Shown here: positions 1-9,099 of the stretch, piece by piece
Layout: each line of letters starts with the position of its first letter
How positions within the stretch are numbered: the first letter of the stretch is position 1
Origin: Pseudomonas sp. NKUCC02_KPG
GTDB lineage: Bacteria; Pseudomonadota; Gammaproteobacteria; Pseudomonadales; Pseudomonadaceae
Direction of reading: 5' to 3'
Assembly: GCF_019345465.1 (NCBI RefSeq)
Contig: NZ_JAHKRC010000012.1
Coordinates: 62,001 to 126,000, forward strand
Length of the DNA stretch: 64,000 nucleotides
Made by a program: the position numbers and the translations under genes
The notes under the pieces: model-generated
What the model was told of the DNA's origin: nothing
Seen by the model: the letters and a program-made list of their open reading frames with translations, nothing else
Databases searched by the model: none

Positions 1-1712
1 ATGACGAACTGATTCTGGTGAATATCCCGGCCAACCCCGGCAGCAATCATGGCCCGCTTCAGGTCGCCCTGCCGTACGGACGGCTGAAACCGGTACTGGC
101 AACCCTGGACGAATTTTATCTGGGTGAACCGGACGCGACCTCCCTGCGGATCAAAAGCGCTGACGCACCACGCCTCAATGCTCTCGATGCCCTGCCCTTG
201 CGCTGGGAAGGTGGCGAGCAGATACGCGGTTTTGCCCAGCGCCTGCGCGACATCAAGGACTTTAGCGTCGAAGTTCCCCAAGGGCTCAATGCCAACTTGC
301 GCCCATACCAGCTTGAAGGCCTGAGCTGGATGCAGTCGTTGCGCCAGCTCGAAGTGGGCGGCGTACTGGCCGACGACATGGGGCTGGGCAAAACCCTGCA
401 GACCCTGGCCCATATCTTGTGCGAAAAAAATGCCGGCCGCCTGGATCGTCCGGCAATGGTGGTGATGCCCACCAGCCTGATCCCCAACTGGCTGGACGAA
501 GCTGCGCACTTCACTCCGCAGCTCAAGGTGCTGGCGCTGTTTGGCGCCACCCGCAAAAAACACTTTGCACACCTCAATGACTACGACGTGATCCTGACCA
601 CCTACGCCTTGCTGCCCAAGGACATCGAGCACCTGGCAAAACTGCCCTTGCACCTGCTGGTCCTGGACGAGGCCCAGTACATCAAGAACCCCGGCAGCAA
701 GGCCACCCAGGCGGCCTGTGAACTGATTGCACGGCAACGCCTGTGCCTGAGCGGCACCCCGCTGGAAAACCACCTGGGCGAGCTTTGGTCTCTGTTCCAC
801 TTCCTGCTGCCCGGCTGGCTGGGCGACGTTAAAACCTTTAACCGCGACTACCGCATACCCATCGAGCGTCAGGGCAGCAACGAGCGCCTGCAGCATCTCA
901 ATGCGCGGATCAAACCGTTTTTATTGCGCCGCACCAAGGAACAGGTCGCGACCGAACTGCCGCCCAAGACCGAGATCATTCACTGGGTCGACCTGAACGA
1001 GGCCCAGCGCGACGTCTACGAGACCATGCGCCTGGCGATGGACAAGAAGGTGCGCGACGAAATCACTCGAAAAGGTGTCGGGCGCAGCCAGATCATTATC
1101 CTCGAGGCGCTGCTCAAGCTGCGTCAGGTGTGCTGCGATCTGCGACTGGTCAGCGACACCCCGCCGAAAAAAGGCAGTTCCTCGGGCAAGCTAGACAGCC
1201 TGATGCTGATGCTCGAAGAACTGTTTGCCGAAGGCAGGCGCATCCTGCTGTTTTCCCAGTTCACCTCGATGCTCGGCCTGATCGAAATCGAACTGAAAAA
1301 ACGCAAAGTGCGCTACGCCATCCTCACGGGGCAAACCCGTGACCGACGCACACCGGTCAAAGACTTCCAGAGCGGCACCCTGCAAATATTCCTGATCAGC
1401 CTCAAGGCTGGCGGCGTGGGATTAAACCTCACCGAAGCCGACACCGTGATTCACTATGACCCGTGGTGGAACCCGGCGGCTGAAAACCAGGCCACCGACC
1501 GCGCCTACCGTATCGGCCAGGAAAAACCGGTGTTTGTTTACAAGATGATTGCCCGCGGCACCGTGGAGGAAAAAATCCAGCACTTGCAGCAAGAAAAATC
1601 GGATTTGGCCGCAGGTGTTCTGGACGGACGAGTCGCCGGTGACTGGAAATTACAGGACGACGACATCGACGCGCTCTTCGCGCCGCTGCCACCCAAAACA
1701 GAGAAGCGCTGA
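1..1712 (+). CDS. SNF2-family DEAD/DEAH-box helicase, C-terminal part (5' end outside window)
   Basis: Swi2/Snf2-type ATPase expected to translocate on double-stranded DNA. The reading frame is open to the left edge, so the N-terminus is missing; the GTG at 18 is just an internal valine codon. Numbered from that GTG, Walker A (DDMGLGKT) lies near residues 118-126, the DEAQ box (LVLDEAQ) near 215, and the C-terminal helicase lobe carries GGVGLNLTEAD and the motif VI-like ATDRAYRIGQ near 495. The protein ends with a short acidic tail and TGA at 1710-1712. Bacterial members often have an N-terminal SWIM or SNF2-associated domain, which cannot be checked here. The family is certain; the cellular role is unknown. 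Confidence 0.93.
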   Translation, partial: DELILVNIPANPGSNHGPLQVALPYGRLKPVLATLDEFYLGEPDATSLRIKSADAPRLNALDALPLRWEGGEQIRGFAQRLRDIKDFSVEVPQGLNANLRPYQLEGLSWMQSLRQLEVGGVLADDMGLGKTLQTLAHILCEKNAGRLDRPAMVVMPTSLIPNWLDEAAHFTPQLKVLALFGATRKKHFAHLNDYDVILTTYALLPKDIEHLAKLPLHLLVLDEAQYIKNPGSKATQAACELIARQRLCLSGTPLENHLGELWSLFHFLLPGWLGDVKTFNRDYRIPIERQGSNERLQHLNARIKPFLLRRTKEQVATELPPKTEIIHWVDLNEAQRDVYETMRLAMDKKVRDEITRKGVGRSQIIILEALLKLRQVCCDLRLVSDTPPKKGSSSGKLDSLMLMLEELFAEGRRILLFSQFTSMLGLIEIELKKRKVRYAILTGQTRDRRTPVKDFQSGTLQIFLISLKAGGVGLNLTEADTVIHYDPWWNPAAENQATDRAYRIGQEKPVFVYKMIARGTVEEKIQHLQQEKSDLAAGVLDGRVAGDWKLQDDDIDALFAPLPPKTEKR

Positions 1713-1770
1713 GACACCCGACTTATTGATTAACTGCAGGCGCGGTCTTTCTGCTTGATCGCGCTGACGC

Positions 1771-1850
1771 CATCGCGAGCAAGCCCGCTCCCACGGGCTT
1801 TGTGGTGCTTGCGAAATCTTGGGAGCTGGCTTGCCGCGATTCAGGCGATA
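1771..1850. repeat. REP-type intergenic element (family A), one good and one degenerate unit
   Basis: The 181-bp gap between the helicase and nagZ holds CATCGCGAGCAAGCCCGCTC at 1771-1790 followed by CCAC, which is the reverse complement of the common Pseudomonas REP. An imperfect opposing unit (GGGAGCTGGCTTGCCGCGAT) lies at 1830-1849. The two convergent genes end on either side. No clear intrinsic terminator with a T-tract is seen. Confidence 0.75.
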
Positions 1851-1893
1851 CGGTCTTTCTGCTTCGCCAAGCGTCAAAGCGGCATCGATGTGC

Positions 1894-2904
1894 TCAATCT
1901 ATTAATTGAGCATCCTTGAGCGCACCCATTGCCACCAGCCAGCGCGGGCTCTGGCGATAGTCAGTGCTGGCCCAGGCCTGACCGCGCATGCGTGCAATCC
2001 TGGGCGAAGGGGTAACGTTCAACCGCTGAGCAGCGCTGAGTGCCAACTCCGCCGCCGCACGGTCGTTGCATACCAGTCCCATGTCACAACCCGCCGACAA
2101 GGCCGCCTCAATCCGGCTGGCGGCATCACCCACTACGTGCGCACCCGCCATCGACAGGTCGTCACTGAAAATCACGCCGTCGAACTGAAGCTCGCCGCGC
2201 AAAATATCCTGCAACCAGCGACGCGAGAATCCTGCAGGCTGGCTGTCCACTTGTGGATAGATCACGTGGGCTGGCATGACAGCAGCCAGATGCTTGCTCA
2301 AGCGGGCAAAAGGTACGAGGTCATGGGCGCGAATCTGCTCAAGACTGCGCTCGTCAGTTGGAATGGCGACGTGAGAATCAGCCTCGGCCCATCCGTGTCC
2401 CGGAAAATGCTTACCGGTCGCCGCCATGCCCGCGTCGTTCATCCCGCGAATAAAAGCCCCGGCCAATGTGGCTGCGCGCTCAGGGTCTCCCTCGAACGAA
2501 CGGCTACCGACCACAGCGCTACGTTGATAATCCAGATCCAGGACCGGGGCAAAGCTCAGGTCCAGCCCTACGGCCAGCACTTCAGTGGCCATGATCCAGC
2601 CACACTGTTCAGCCAGGTACTCGGCGTTGGGGTTATCAGCAATGGCACGCATGGCTGGCAGGCGCACGAACCCCTGACGCAGACGCTGCACCCGGCCACC
2701 TTCCTGATCGACCGCCAGCAACAGGTCGGGACGCAGCGCGCGAATCGAAGCGCTCAACTCACGCACCTGGCGCGGATGCTCGATATTGCGTGCAAAGATA
2801 ATCAACCCGCCTACTTCTGGCTGGCGAAGTAATTGCCGATCTTCAGCCGTCAGCCAAGTACCGGCGACGTCCACCATCAAGGAGCCTTGCAAGGCAGAAC
2901 TCAT
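1894..2904 (-). CDS. nagZ: Beta-N-acetylhexosaminidase NagZ
   Basis: Cytoplasmic glycoside hydrolase family 3 enzyme that removes N-acetylglucosamine from anhydromuropeptides during cell-wall recycling, which affects AmpR/AmpC induction. The 336-residue length is normal. Visible signatures are KHFPGHG (the flexible catalytic loop with its Asp/His pair), the DQEGGRVQR motif, and GVIFSDDLSM containing the nucleophile aspartate. There is no signal peptide, as expected. The ATG at 2904 follows AAAGGA. It lies downstream of psrA on the same strand with a gap of about 170 bp, so co-transcription is possible but not shown. Confidence 0.96.
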   Translation of the reverse strand: MSSALQGSLMVDVAGTWLTAEDRQLLRQPEVGGLIIFARNIEHPRQVRELSASIRALRPDLLLAVDQEGGRVQRLRQGFVRLPAMRAIADNPNAEYLAEQCGWIMATEVLAVGLDLSFAPVLDLDYQRSAVVGSRSFEGDPERAATLAGAFIRGMNDAGMAATGKHFPGHGWAEADSHVAIPTDERSLEQIRAHDLVPFARLSKHLAAVMPAHVIYPQVDSQPAGFSRRWLQDILRGELQFDGVIFSDDLSMAGAHVVGDAASRIEAALSAGCDMGLVCNDRAAAELALSAAQRLNVTPSPRIARMRGQAWASTDYRQSPRWLVAMGALKDAQLID

Positions 2905-3073
2905 GGGAAATCCTTTAAAAAGAGAGCGTTCATTGCCCGGTCCGGATCCGCAGCCACGCGCCTGCGCGCCGCACTCCAGAGAGGCAGCGGCGAATCGACA
3001 GACGGGAATAAGTCAGGGTTGGGCATGGCAACTAGCTTAGCGGAACAAAGCTGCCGCGCCCACCCGCCGCGGG

Positions 3074-3781
3074 TCAAACCTTGGCGGTAACCGGGGCGGT
3101 TTTACTGCGGGGGCGAAGCTGGGCACTGGCCATTGCAGAATCCGTGACGCCGCTTTGTGCACGCATGCCTGCCGCGAGGAATGGCACCATCAGACGCATC
3201 ACCTGCTCGATGGAGGTGTTGACACCGAAATCAGTCTCGGCAATTGCACGCAACGCCTTGATTCCCGACATGCTGAAGGCCGCAGCACCCAGCATGAAGT
3301 GCACGCGCCAGAACAACTCGATGGGCGGGATTTGTGGGGCAGCCTCGTTGACCAGCAGCATATAGCGGCGAAAAACCTTGCCGTACATGTCTTCAAGATA
3401 GCGACGCAAGTGACCCTGGCTCTGACTGAACGCCAACCCGAGCAAGCGCATGAAAATCGACAGGTCGTTACCACTGCGCGGCTGGATCACCAGCGCCTGC
3501 TCGACCAGCATCTCCAATAACTCTTCAAGGCTGGGGCGGTTCTCAGGCTTGGCCTGACGACGCTCCAGCTCACGATCGAGGTTGGCGCAAAAAGGCCCCA
3601 GGAAGCGCGAAAAGACGGCCTGGATCAGCGCCTTTTTAGAACCGAAATGGTAATTGACCGCCGCCAGATTGACCCCGGCTTTACTGGTGATCAGCCGCAA
3701 TGAGGTTTCAGCAAACCCTTTTTCCGCGAACAGCTGCTCGGCAGCATCAAGGATACGTTCAACGGTTTCCGACTGGGCCAT
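3074..3781 (-). CDS. psrA: TetR-family transcriptional regulator PsrA
   Basis: Long-chain-fatty-acid-responsive TetR regulator. In Pseudomonas PsrA represses its own gene and fad genes and activates rpoS. The 235-residue protein has the N-terminal TetR helix-turn-helix (ILDAAEQLFAEKGFAETSLR followed by ...NLAAVNYHFGSKKALIQAV) and an all-helical ligand domain. The start at 3781 (MAQSETVER) is preferred over one ten codons upstream because it matches the family and leaves the operator outside the gene. The gene is divergent from lexA and upstream of nagZ, the usual Pseudomonas order. A GAAAC-N4-GTTTC palindrome sits just upstream. Confidence 0.94.
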   Translation of the reverse strand: MAQSETVERILDAAEQLFAEKGFAETSLRLITSKAGVNLAAVNYHFGSKKALIQAVFSRFLGPFCANLDRELERRQAKPENRPSLEELLEMLVEQALVIQPRSGNDLSIFMRLLGLAFSQSQGHLRRYLEDMYGKVFRRYMLLVNEAAPQIPPIELFWRVHFMLGAAAFSMSGIKALRAIAETDFGVNTSIEQVMRLMVPFLAAGMRAQSGVTDSAMASAQLRPRSKTAPVTAKV

Positions 3782-3817
3782 GACTACTCCGCCTGACAAA
3801 CATTTAAACACTTGTTT

Positions 3818-3831
3818 GAAACATACGTTTC
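3818..3831. promoter_or_regulatory. Candidate PsrA operator (autoregulation)
   Basis: GAAACATACGTTTC is a perfect palindrome matching the published PsrA consensus G/CAAAC-N2-4-GTTTG/C. It lies 37 bp upstream of the psrA ATG. A second, wider pair (CAAAC 3797-3801, GTTTG 3814-3818) overlaps its edge. Autorepression is known for PsrA; use of this copy is inferred. Confidence 0.82.
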
Positions 3832-3996
3832 AGATTGTAAAAAGTCAAGATGAGGCATTCGTTTCAGGACCGGGCAGTTCTGCATTTAACCACAGCCTCG
3901 GCCAGTCCGGCCCCACCTGATAAAGTACGGGTCGCCCGACTTATTAATGACCGTCCAGCGGACCGTTGGAAATGGGTGATTGCCAAGAAGCTTTCA

Positions 3997-4031
3997 CTGT
4001 ATATAATCCCAGTCACTGTATAAAAAGACAG
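3997..4031 (+). promoter_or_regulatory. Two LexA (SOS) boxes upstream of lexA-sulA
   Basis: CTGTATATAATCCCAG (3997-4012) and CTGTATAAAAAGACAG (4016-4031) both follow the CTGT-N8-ACAG pattern; the first has CCAG in the right half. They lie 10-45 bp before the lexA start, and their AT-rich centres could overlap the -10 region. Tandem boxes in front of lexA are typical of strongly autoregulated SOS units. Confidence 0.9.
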
Positions 4032-4041
4032 AGCGATCAAC

Positions 4042-4650
4042 ATGCTAAAACTGACGCCACGCCAAGCTGAGATCCTGGCCTTCATCAAGCGATGCCTGGA
4101 TGACAACGGATACCCGCCCACCCGTGCCGAGATCGCACAGGAGCTGGGCTTCAAATCCCCCAACGCCGCCGAAGAACACCTCAAGGCGCTTGCCCGCAAG
4201 GGTGCCATCGAGATGACCCCCGGCGCCTCCCGCGGTATTCGCATACCCGGCTTCGAAGCCAAGTCTGACGAATCCACGCTGCCCATCATTGGCCGAGTAG
4301 CTGCCGGTGCTCCGATTCTTGCGCTGGAGCACGTCGAAGAGTCCTGCAACATCAACCCGACCTTCTTTCACCCCAGAGCCGACTACCTGCTACGGGTACA
4401 AGGCATGAGCATGAAGGATGTCGGCATCTTCGATGGCGATCTGCTTGCCGTGCATACCTGTCGCGAAGCCCGTAACGGCCAGATTGTCGTGGCCCGTATC
4501 GACGACGAAGTCACGGTCAAACGCTTCAAGCGTGAAGGCAACAAGGTCTGGCTCATTGCCGAGAACCCTGAATTCGCCCCGATTGAAGTCAACCTCAAAG
4601 ACCAGGAACTGGTCATTGAAGGCTTGAGTGTCGGCGTAATTCGCCGCTAA
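4042..4650 (+). CDS. lexA: LexA repressor
   Basis: SOS-response repressor and self-cleaving serine protease of the S24 family. It has 202 residues, the usual length. The N-terminal winged helix (residues 1-65, LTPRQAEILAFIKRCL onward) binds SOS boxes. The cleavage bond is Ala88-Gly89 in VAAGAPI, and the Ser-Lys dyad is Ser123 (GMSMKD) and Lys160 (VTVKRF), each four residues beyond the E. coli positions. Two SOS boxes precede it, and sulA follows after 10 bp with its Shine-Dalgarno overlapping the lexA end, so the two form one SOS operon. Confidence 0.97.
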   Translation: MLKLTPRQAEILAFIKRCLDDNGYPPTRAEIAQELGFKSPNAAEEHLKALARKGAIEMTPGASRGIRIPGFEAKSDESTLPIIGRVAAGAPILALEHVEESCNINPTFFHPRADYLLRVQGMSMKDVGIFDGDLLAVHTCREARNGQIVVARIDDEVTVKRFKREGNKVWLIAENPEFAPIEVNLKDQELVIEGLSVGVIRR

Positions 4651-4660
4651 AGGAGGCTTC

Positions 4661-5134
4661 ATGCAGTTCCCACACACCCCGCTGCCAGCACAACTCACCC
4701 TTTTTGAAGCGTTCATGGCTCAACCCATGACGCCCGCGATCAAGGACGTGCTCGATTCCCCCTGGAGCGCCGAACCCGAGGTGTTCAGTGAACTGTCGCT
4801 ACGCGGTGCCGCCGGAAACTGCCTGAACCTGCTTGCCCCCATGCTGCGCGAACTGAGCGAGCAACAAAACGCCCGCTGGCTGACACTGATTGCGCCACCT
4901 GCAAGCCTGACCCAAAGCTGGTTACGCGATGCCGGACTGAACCGCGAGCGCATTCTGCTGCTGCAACCCAATGGCAACAAAAGCGCCTTGCAACTGACCT
5001 GCGAAGCGCTGCGACTGGGTCGCAGCCACACGGTAGTGAGCTGGATCAACCCGCTGACCAGCGCTGCCCGCAATCAGTTGATCAGCGCAGCTCGCACCGG
5101 TCACGGGCAAAGTCTAAATATACGCTTGGGTTAA
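4661..5134 (+). CDS. sulA: SOS cell-division inhibitor SulA
   Basis: DNA-damage-induced inhibitor that sequesters FtsZ and blocks septation. It has 157 residues and resembles the RecA-like SulA fold (SLRGAAGNCLNLLAPMLREL, then ARWLTLIAPPASLT, then a C-terminal GHGQSLNIRLG). The start at 4661 follows AAAGGAGG at 4649-4656, right after the lexA stop. Co-transcription with lexA puts it under the tandem SOS boxes, as in other pseudomonads. Confidence 0.92.
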   Translation: MQFPHTPLPAQLTLFEAFMAQPMTPAIKDVLDSPWSAEPEVFSELSLRGAAGNCLNLLAPMLRELSEQQNARWLTLIAPPASLTQSWLRDAGLNRERILLLQPNGNKSALQLTCEALRLGRSHTVVSWINPLTSAARNQLISAARTGHGQSLNIRLG

Positions 5135-5203
5135 ACAGTTGATGCCTGCGCAGGGCCAGTGCAGAACGCACTCGCCTGGCTGCGGAGCACGAGTCAGAGT
5201 CGC

Positions 5204-5437
5204 TTAGTGAAGAATGCGTGGCCCATCGTCTTTTTCGAGCTCGCCTTCGGCCAGCCGACCCGCCATTTGTACACCGACGCTAAGCATGGCTTTCGCCACC
5301 TCTACGTGCTGCCCCTGAAGAAAAGCCTTGGCATCTTCAGAAAAATTCAGCGTTACCAAAGACCCTTCGTCCTCAGCACGGCGCAACTCGATGCGGCCGT
5401 CTGGCAACTCGACAATTTCTAGAAAAGACGTTGGCAT
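5204..5437 (-). CDS. Conserved small protein of unknown function
   Basis: A 77-residue acidic soluble protein starting MPTSFLEIVELPDGRIELRR, with an ending rich in Glu and Asp (EGELEKDDGP). No catalytic motif or membrane segment is visible. I chose the ATG at 5437 because GGAGA lies upstream of it; a start at 5479 would add 14 residues without a convincing ribosome-binding site. Pseudomonads carry such a gene between sulA and topA, so it is probably real, but I cannot assign a function. Confidence 0.75.
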   Translation of the reverse strand: MPTSFLEIVELPDGRIELRRAEDEGSLVTLNFSEDAKAFLQGQHVEVAKAMLSVGVQMAGRLAEGELEKDDGPRILH

Positions 5438-5556
5438 ATAAATTTGTTCTCCACGAAAGCGCGGGAGTATATCAGCCATCCCGCGGGAATTTCCCGTGAT
5501 CTGTAGCGCTTTCGATTACAGACTGATGAATGACTGTACCGTTTCGGTTTCGACCC

Positions 5557-6078
5557 TTAGCACTCATTGAGTCCATCACGGAACCGAATGGCCAGACCTT
5601 TGAGGTTCTGACGCCACTCCTCCATTGTTTCGCGACTCAACTCCTGGGGTGCCTCATCCTCCAGGTTGACCGCAATGATCAAGGGCTGGAACACATCCGC
5701 CTTGACCTTTTTGGGTGCCTGTAACGGCTGATACAGAGCAGCGTGGGTCGCAACCAGTTGCGCCAGCCATGTCTGCGGCGCCTGTGCCAGTTCAACCAGC
5801 TCGGCCAGTTCCGGGATGGCCTTCTCGTCCAGCACTTGCTGGGTGAGCAGCAGTTCGACCCGAGGTGCATTGGCTTGGGACAGACGATAAAAGCCAGCAA
5901 TCTCATGACACAAGCCAAGCAGCGCACCATACAGATGAAATACCGCCGACTCGCGCTCTGCCTGAACCAGCGCCTGAGCATTCATGGCCCGACCCTCACT
6001 CGCCTTGTTCATGGCCTCAAGGGCCAGGCCAGCGAAATAGATCTTCTGATTGGTACGGGTATAGAGTTCGTGAGCCAT
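5557..6078 (-). CDS. DUF6586-type conserved protein
   Basis: A 173-residue, mainly helical cytoplasmic protein with no known activity. It begins MAHELYTRTNQKIYFAGLAL; the ATG at 6078 has GGAG seven bases upstream, so longer versions (to 6147) are less likely. The length and its position just downstream of topA fit the family now called DUF6586, which is found mostly in Pseudomonas. No catalytic residues stand out. The family name is from memory and moderately sure. Confidence 0.78.
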   Translation of the reverse strand: MAHELYTRTNQKIYFAGLALEAMNKASEGRAMNAQALVQAERESAVFHLYGALLGLCHEIAGFYRLSQANAPRVELLLTQQVLDEKAIPELAELVELAQAPQTWLAQLVATHAALYQPLQAPKKVKADVFQPLIIAVNLEDEAPQELSRETMEEWRQNLKGLAIRFRDGLNEC

Positions 6079-6166
6079 GCGGGCGCTCCACATCGAATGG
6101 GTAAAGGCAGGTAGTGCAGTCTCAGGGATCAGGCCGTGCTGGCGCAAGGCCTACGTTCCCTGCGCT

Positions 6167-6257
6167 TTTGTGGGAGCGGGCTTGCCCGCGATGCAGGCGC
6201 TGCGGTGCTTCAGCCAAACCGTGTCGATGCCATCGCGAGCAAGTCTGCTCCCACAAA
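6167..6257. repeat. REP pair (family A) between topA and the DUF6586 gene
   Basis: Inverted units TTTGTGGGAGCGGGCTTGCC (from 6167) and CGAGCAAGTCTGCTCCCACA (ending at 6256) face each other over a loop of about 40 bp. This is the classical arrangement of Pseudomonas REP doublets. It occupies nearly the whole space between the topA terminator and the DUF6586 start. Confidence 0.85.
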
Positions 6258-6300
6258 AGCACTCAAGCAGCGGCAACCAGGCCCGGGATTGGCAAACAAA

Positions 6301-6336
6301 AAAACCGCGCAAGGCATACAGCCCTTGCGCGGTTTT
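6301..6336 (-). terminator. Intrinsic terminator of topA
   Basis: A 14-bp perfect stem (AAAACCGCGCAAGG at 6301-6314, CCTTGCGCGGTTTT at 6323-6336) with an 8-base loop. In the minus direction it is followed by a run of T residues. It lies 21 bp beyond the topA stop. Confidence 0.9.
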
Positions 6337-6357
6337 CTATTCAGCGATCAACTCAGA

Positions 6358-8985
6358 TCAAGCGTCTTTTTCTTTACGCTTGTCTTCAACCTTCCAGCTA
6401 CCGCCGTCGTAGAACGCACGCCAGCCAGTCGGCTTGCCATCCACTTCAGTCTGCACGTACTGCTCTTTGGTTTTGCGGCTGTAGCGAATCACTGCAGGAC
6501 GGCCATCCGGATCTTTCTTCGGCGCTTCGCACAAGAAGTGATACTTGGGATCGATCTCGTCCTTGTGGGGCACAATTTCGATCACTAACGGAGCACGAGT
6601 CTCACGGTTTTTCGGGAACTGGCTTGCCGCCAGGAACAACCCCGAAGCACCGTCACGCAGGATGTACGTGTCGTTGACCTTCTCGCATTTAAGTTCCGGC
6701 ATTTTCACCGGGTCCATTTTCGGTGGCGCCGCTTCACCGCTTTTCAGCAGTTTTCGGGTGTTTTTGCACTCGGCATTGGTACAGCCGAAGAACTTGCCGA
6801 AACGACCGGTTTTAAGCTGCATTTCGCTGCCGCACTTGTCGCACTCAAGGCTCGGACCTTCATAGCCCTTGATGCGGTAGTTGCCTTCTTCGATTTCGTA
6901 GCCGACACAATCCGGGTTGTTACCGCAGATGTGCAGCTTGTGCTTCTCATCCAGCAGGTAGGCGTCCATTGCCGTGCTGCAGATCGGGCAACGGTGTTTG
7001 CCCAACAGCACCAGGGATTCGGATTCGCCTTCGTCGTCGGCCGCAATTTCGTCACCCGGCACCAGATTGACAGTGGCCTTGCAACGCTCTTTGGGCGGCA
7101 GGCTGTAGCCCGAACAACCCAGGAACACGCCGGTTGAAGCCGTGCGAATCTGCATTGGACGACCACATTCCTTACAAGGAATATCAGTCATTACCGGCTG
7201 GTTGGCACGCATGCCACCTTCCGGTGCAGCAGCTACTTCGAGCTTCTTCTTGAAGTCGCCGTAGAACTCGTCCAGTACGTTTTTCCAGTCACGCTCGCCT
7301 TGCGCCACGTCATCGAGGTTCTCTTCCATACCGGCCGTGAAGCCGTAGTCCATCAGGTCGGAGAAGCTCTCGGACAAGCGTTCGGTAACGATGTCGCCCA
7401 TTTTTTCGGAATAGAAGCGGCGGTTGTGCAACGCCACGTAACCACGATCCTGAATGGTCGAGATAATCGCCGCATAGGTCGAAGGACGACCAATGCCACG
7501 TTTTTCCATCTCTTTTACCAGGCTGGCTTCGGAGTAACGCGCAGGCGGCTTGGTGAAGTGCTGGCTCGGGTCGAGCTCGATCAGCTTCAGGGCATCGCCC
7601 TGAGCCATATCTGGCAGCACATCGTCGTCGCCCGGCTTGGCAATTTGCGGCATCACACGGGTGTAACCGTCGAATTTGAGGATGCGGCCCTTGGCACGCA
7701 GCTCAAAATCACCGGCCGCCACAGTGACGGTGGTGGACAGGTACTTGGCCGGCAGCATCTGGCACGCCACGAATTGGCGCCAGATCAGCTCGTAAAGGCG
7801 CTCAGCGTCGCGCTCCATGCCCGACAGCTTGCTCGGGTGCATGTTTACGTCAGAAGGACGAATCGCTTCGTGAGCCTCCTGTGCGCCTTCCTTGCTGCTG
7901 TACACATTAGGTGCCGGCGGCAGGTACGACGCGCCGAACTCACCTTCAATATAAGTACGCGCCATCTCGACCGCATCGGCCGAGAGGTTGGTGGAGTCGG
8001 TACGCATATACGTGATGTAGCCAGCTTCATACAAACGCTGGGCCATCATCATGGTTTTCTTCACCCCGTAGCCCAGGCGATTGCTCGCGGCCTGTTGCAG
8101 GGTGGAGGTAATGAAAGGCGCCGACGGCTTGCTGCTGGTCGGTTTGTCTTCACGCTTGACGATGCTGTAGTTCGAAGCCTTGAGCTTCTCCAGCGCCGCC
8201 ATTGCCTGAGCTTCGTTGAGCGGCTTGAACGCCTCGCCTTTTTCACGGGCAACGTCAAAACGCACTTTCGCCCCCTTGGCAGTGCCAAGGTCGGCGTGGA
8301 TTTCCCAGTACTCTTCAGGGTTGAACGCACGAATTTCGCGCTCACGCTCCACCACCAGCTTCACGGCCACCGATTGCACACGGCCTGCCGACAGGCCACG
8401 GGCTACCTTGGCCCACAGCAGCGGCGAAACCATGTAACCCACGACGCGGTCGAGGAAGCGGCGGGCCTGCTGGGCGTTAACGCGGTTGATATCCAGCTCG
8501 CCCGGCTTGGAGAAGGCTTCCTGAATCGCTTTCTTGGTGATTTCGTTGAACACCACGCGCTTGTAGCGGGTGTCATCACCACCGATGGCTTCGCGCAGGT
8601 GCCATGCAATGGCTTCCCCCTCGCGATCCAAGTCGGTTGCGAGATAGATGGTGTCAGCATCCTTGGCAAGCCGGCGCAGCTCTTCGATGACCTTTTCCTT
8701 GCCGGGCAGGATCTCGTACTTGGCTTTCCAGCCATGCTCGGGATCGACGCCCATGCGCGAGATCAGCTGCTTCTGAGCCTTCTCTTTTGGCGACAGGGCC
8801 GGCACTTCGCCCGCCGCTGCCTTGCCACGCTTGGCAGCCGGTTCTTTGCTGGCGCTAGCCGAACCGCTGGTGGGCAGGTCTCGGATATGGCCGATACTCG
8901 ACTTCACCACGTACTCGTTGCCCAAGTACTTGTTGATGGTCTTGGCCTTAGCCGGGGATTCCACAATGACCAGCGATTTGCCCAT
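6358..8985 (-). CDS. topA: DNA topoisomerase I (type IA)
   Basis: Relaxes negative supercoils through a transient 5'-phosphotyrosine single-strand break. It has 875 residues. The N-terminal Toprim domain starts GKSLVIVESPAKAKT and has the metal-binding DxDxE as Asp118, Asp120 and Glu122 (ATDLDREGEA). The catalytic tyrosine is Tyr326 in GYITYMRTDS. The C-terminus has several zinc-ribbon-like repeats with CxxC pairs (CKECGRP, CPICST, CDKCGS) and then a basic region. A Ser/Ala/Lys-rich insertion (residues 38-62) interrupts the Toprim part, which is common in pseudomonads. Confidence 0.97.
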   Translation of the reverse strand: MGKSLVIVESPAKAKTINKYLGNEYVVKSSIGHIRDLPTSGSASASKEPAAKRGKAAAGEVPALSPKEKAQKQLISRMGVDPEHGWKAKYEILPGKEKVIEELRRLAKDADTIYLATDLDREGEAIAWHLREAIGGDDTRYKRVVFNEITKKAIQEAFSKPGELDINRVNAQQARRFLDRVVGYMVSPLLWAKVARGLSAGRVQSVAVKLVVEREREIRAFNPEEYWEIHADLGTAKGAKVRFDVAREKGEAFKPLNEAQAMAALEKLKASNYSIVKREDKPTSSKPSAPFITSTLQQAASNRLGYGVKKTMMMAQRLYEAGYITYMRTDSTNLSADAVEMARTYIEGEFGASYLPPAPNVYSSKEGAQEAHEAIRPSDVNMHPSKLSGMERDAERLYELIWRQFVACQMLPAKYLSTTVTVAAGDFELRAKGRILKFDGYTRVMPQIAKPGDDDVLPDMAQGDALKLIELDPSQHFTKPPARYSEASLVKEMEKRGIGRPSTYAAIISTIQDRGYVALHNRRFYSEKMGDIVTERLSESFSDLMDYGFTAGMEENLDDVAQGERDWKNVLDEFYGDFKKKLEVAAAPEGGMRANQPVMTDIPCKECGRPMQIRTASTGVFLGCSGYSLPPKERCKATVNLVPGDEIAADDEGESESLVLLGKHRCPICSTAMDAYLLDEKHKLHICGNNPDCVGYEIEEGNYRIKGYEGPSLECDKCGSEMQLKTGRFGKFFGCTNAECKNTRKLLKSGEAAPPKMDPVKMPELKCEKVNDTYILRDGASGLFLAASQFPKNRETRAPLVIEIVPHKDEIDPKYHFLCEAPKKDPDGRPAVIRYSRKTKEQYVQTEVDGKPTGWRAFYDGGSWKVEDKRKEKDA

Positions 8986-9099
8986 GGATCAGAAAATTCC
9001 TGAATTCTAGAAGTGAAAGGCGGTTCGCGCCTGACGCGGCACCGCTATATATAGTGGCTACAAGGTGAGGTCAAGCACAGGGTTCTGCGCGACCTTGCC

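Noticed and set aside
1906..2832. A 308-codon plus-strand open frame opposite nagZ
   Set aside because: Antisense shadow; residues in the opposite frame form the NagZ active site.
7300..9003. A 567-codon open frame on the plus strand opposite topA
   Set aside because: It lies fully antisense to a well-conserved gene; high-GC codon usage with third-position G/C produces such mirror frames. No ribosome-binding site or recognisable domain.
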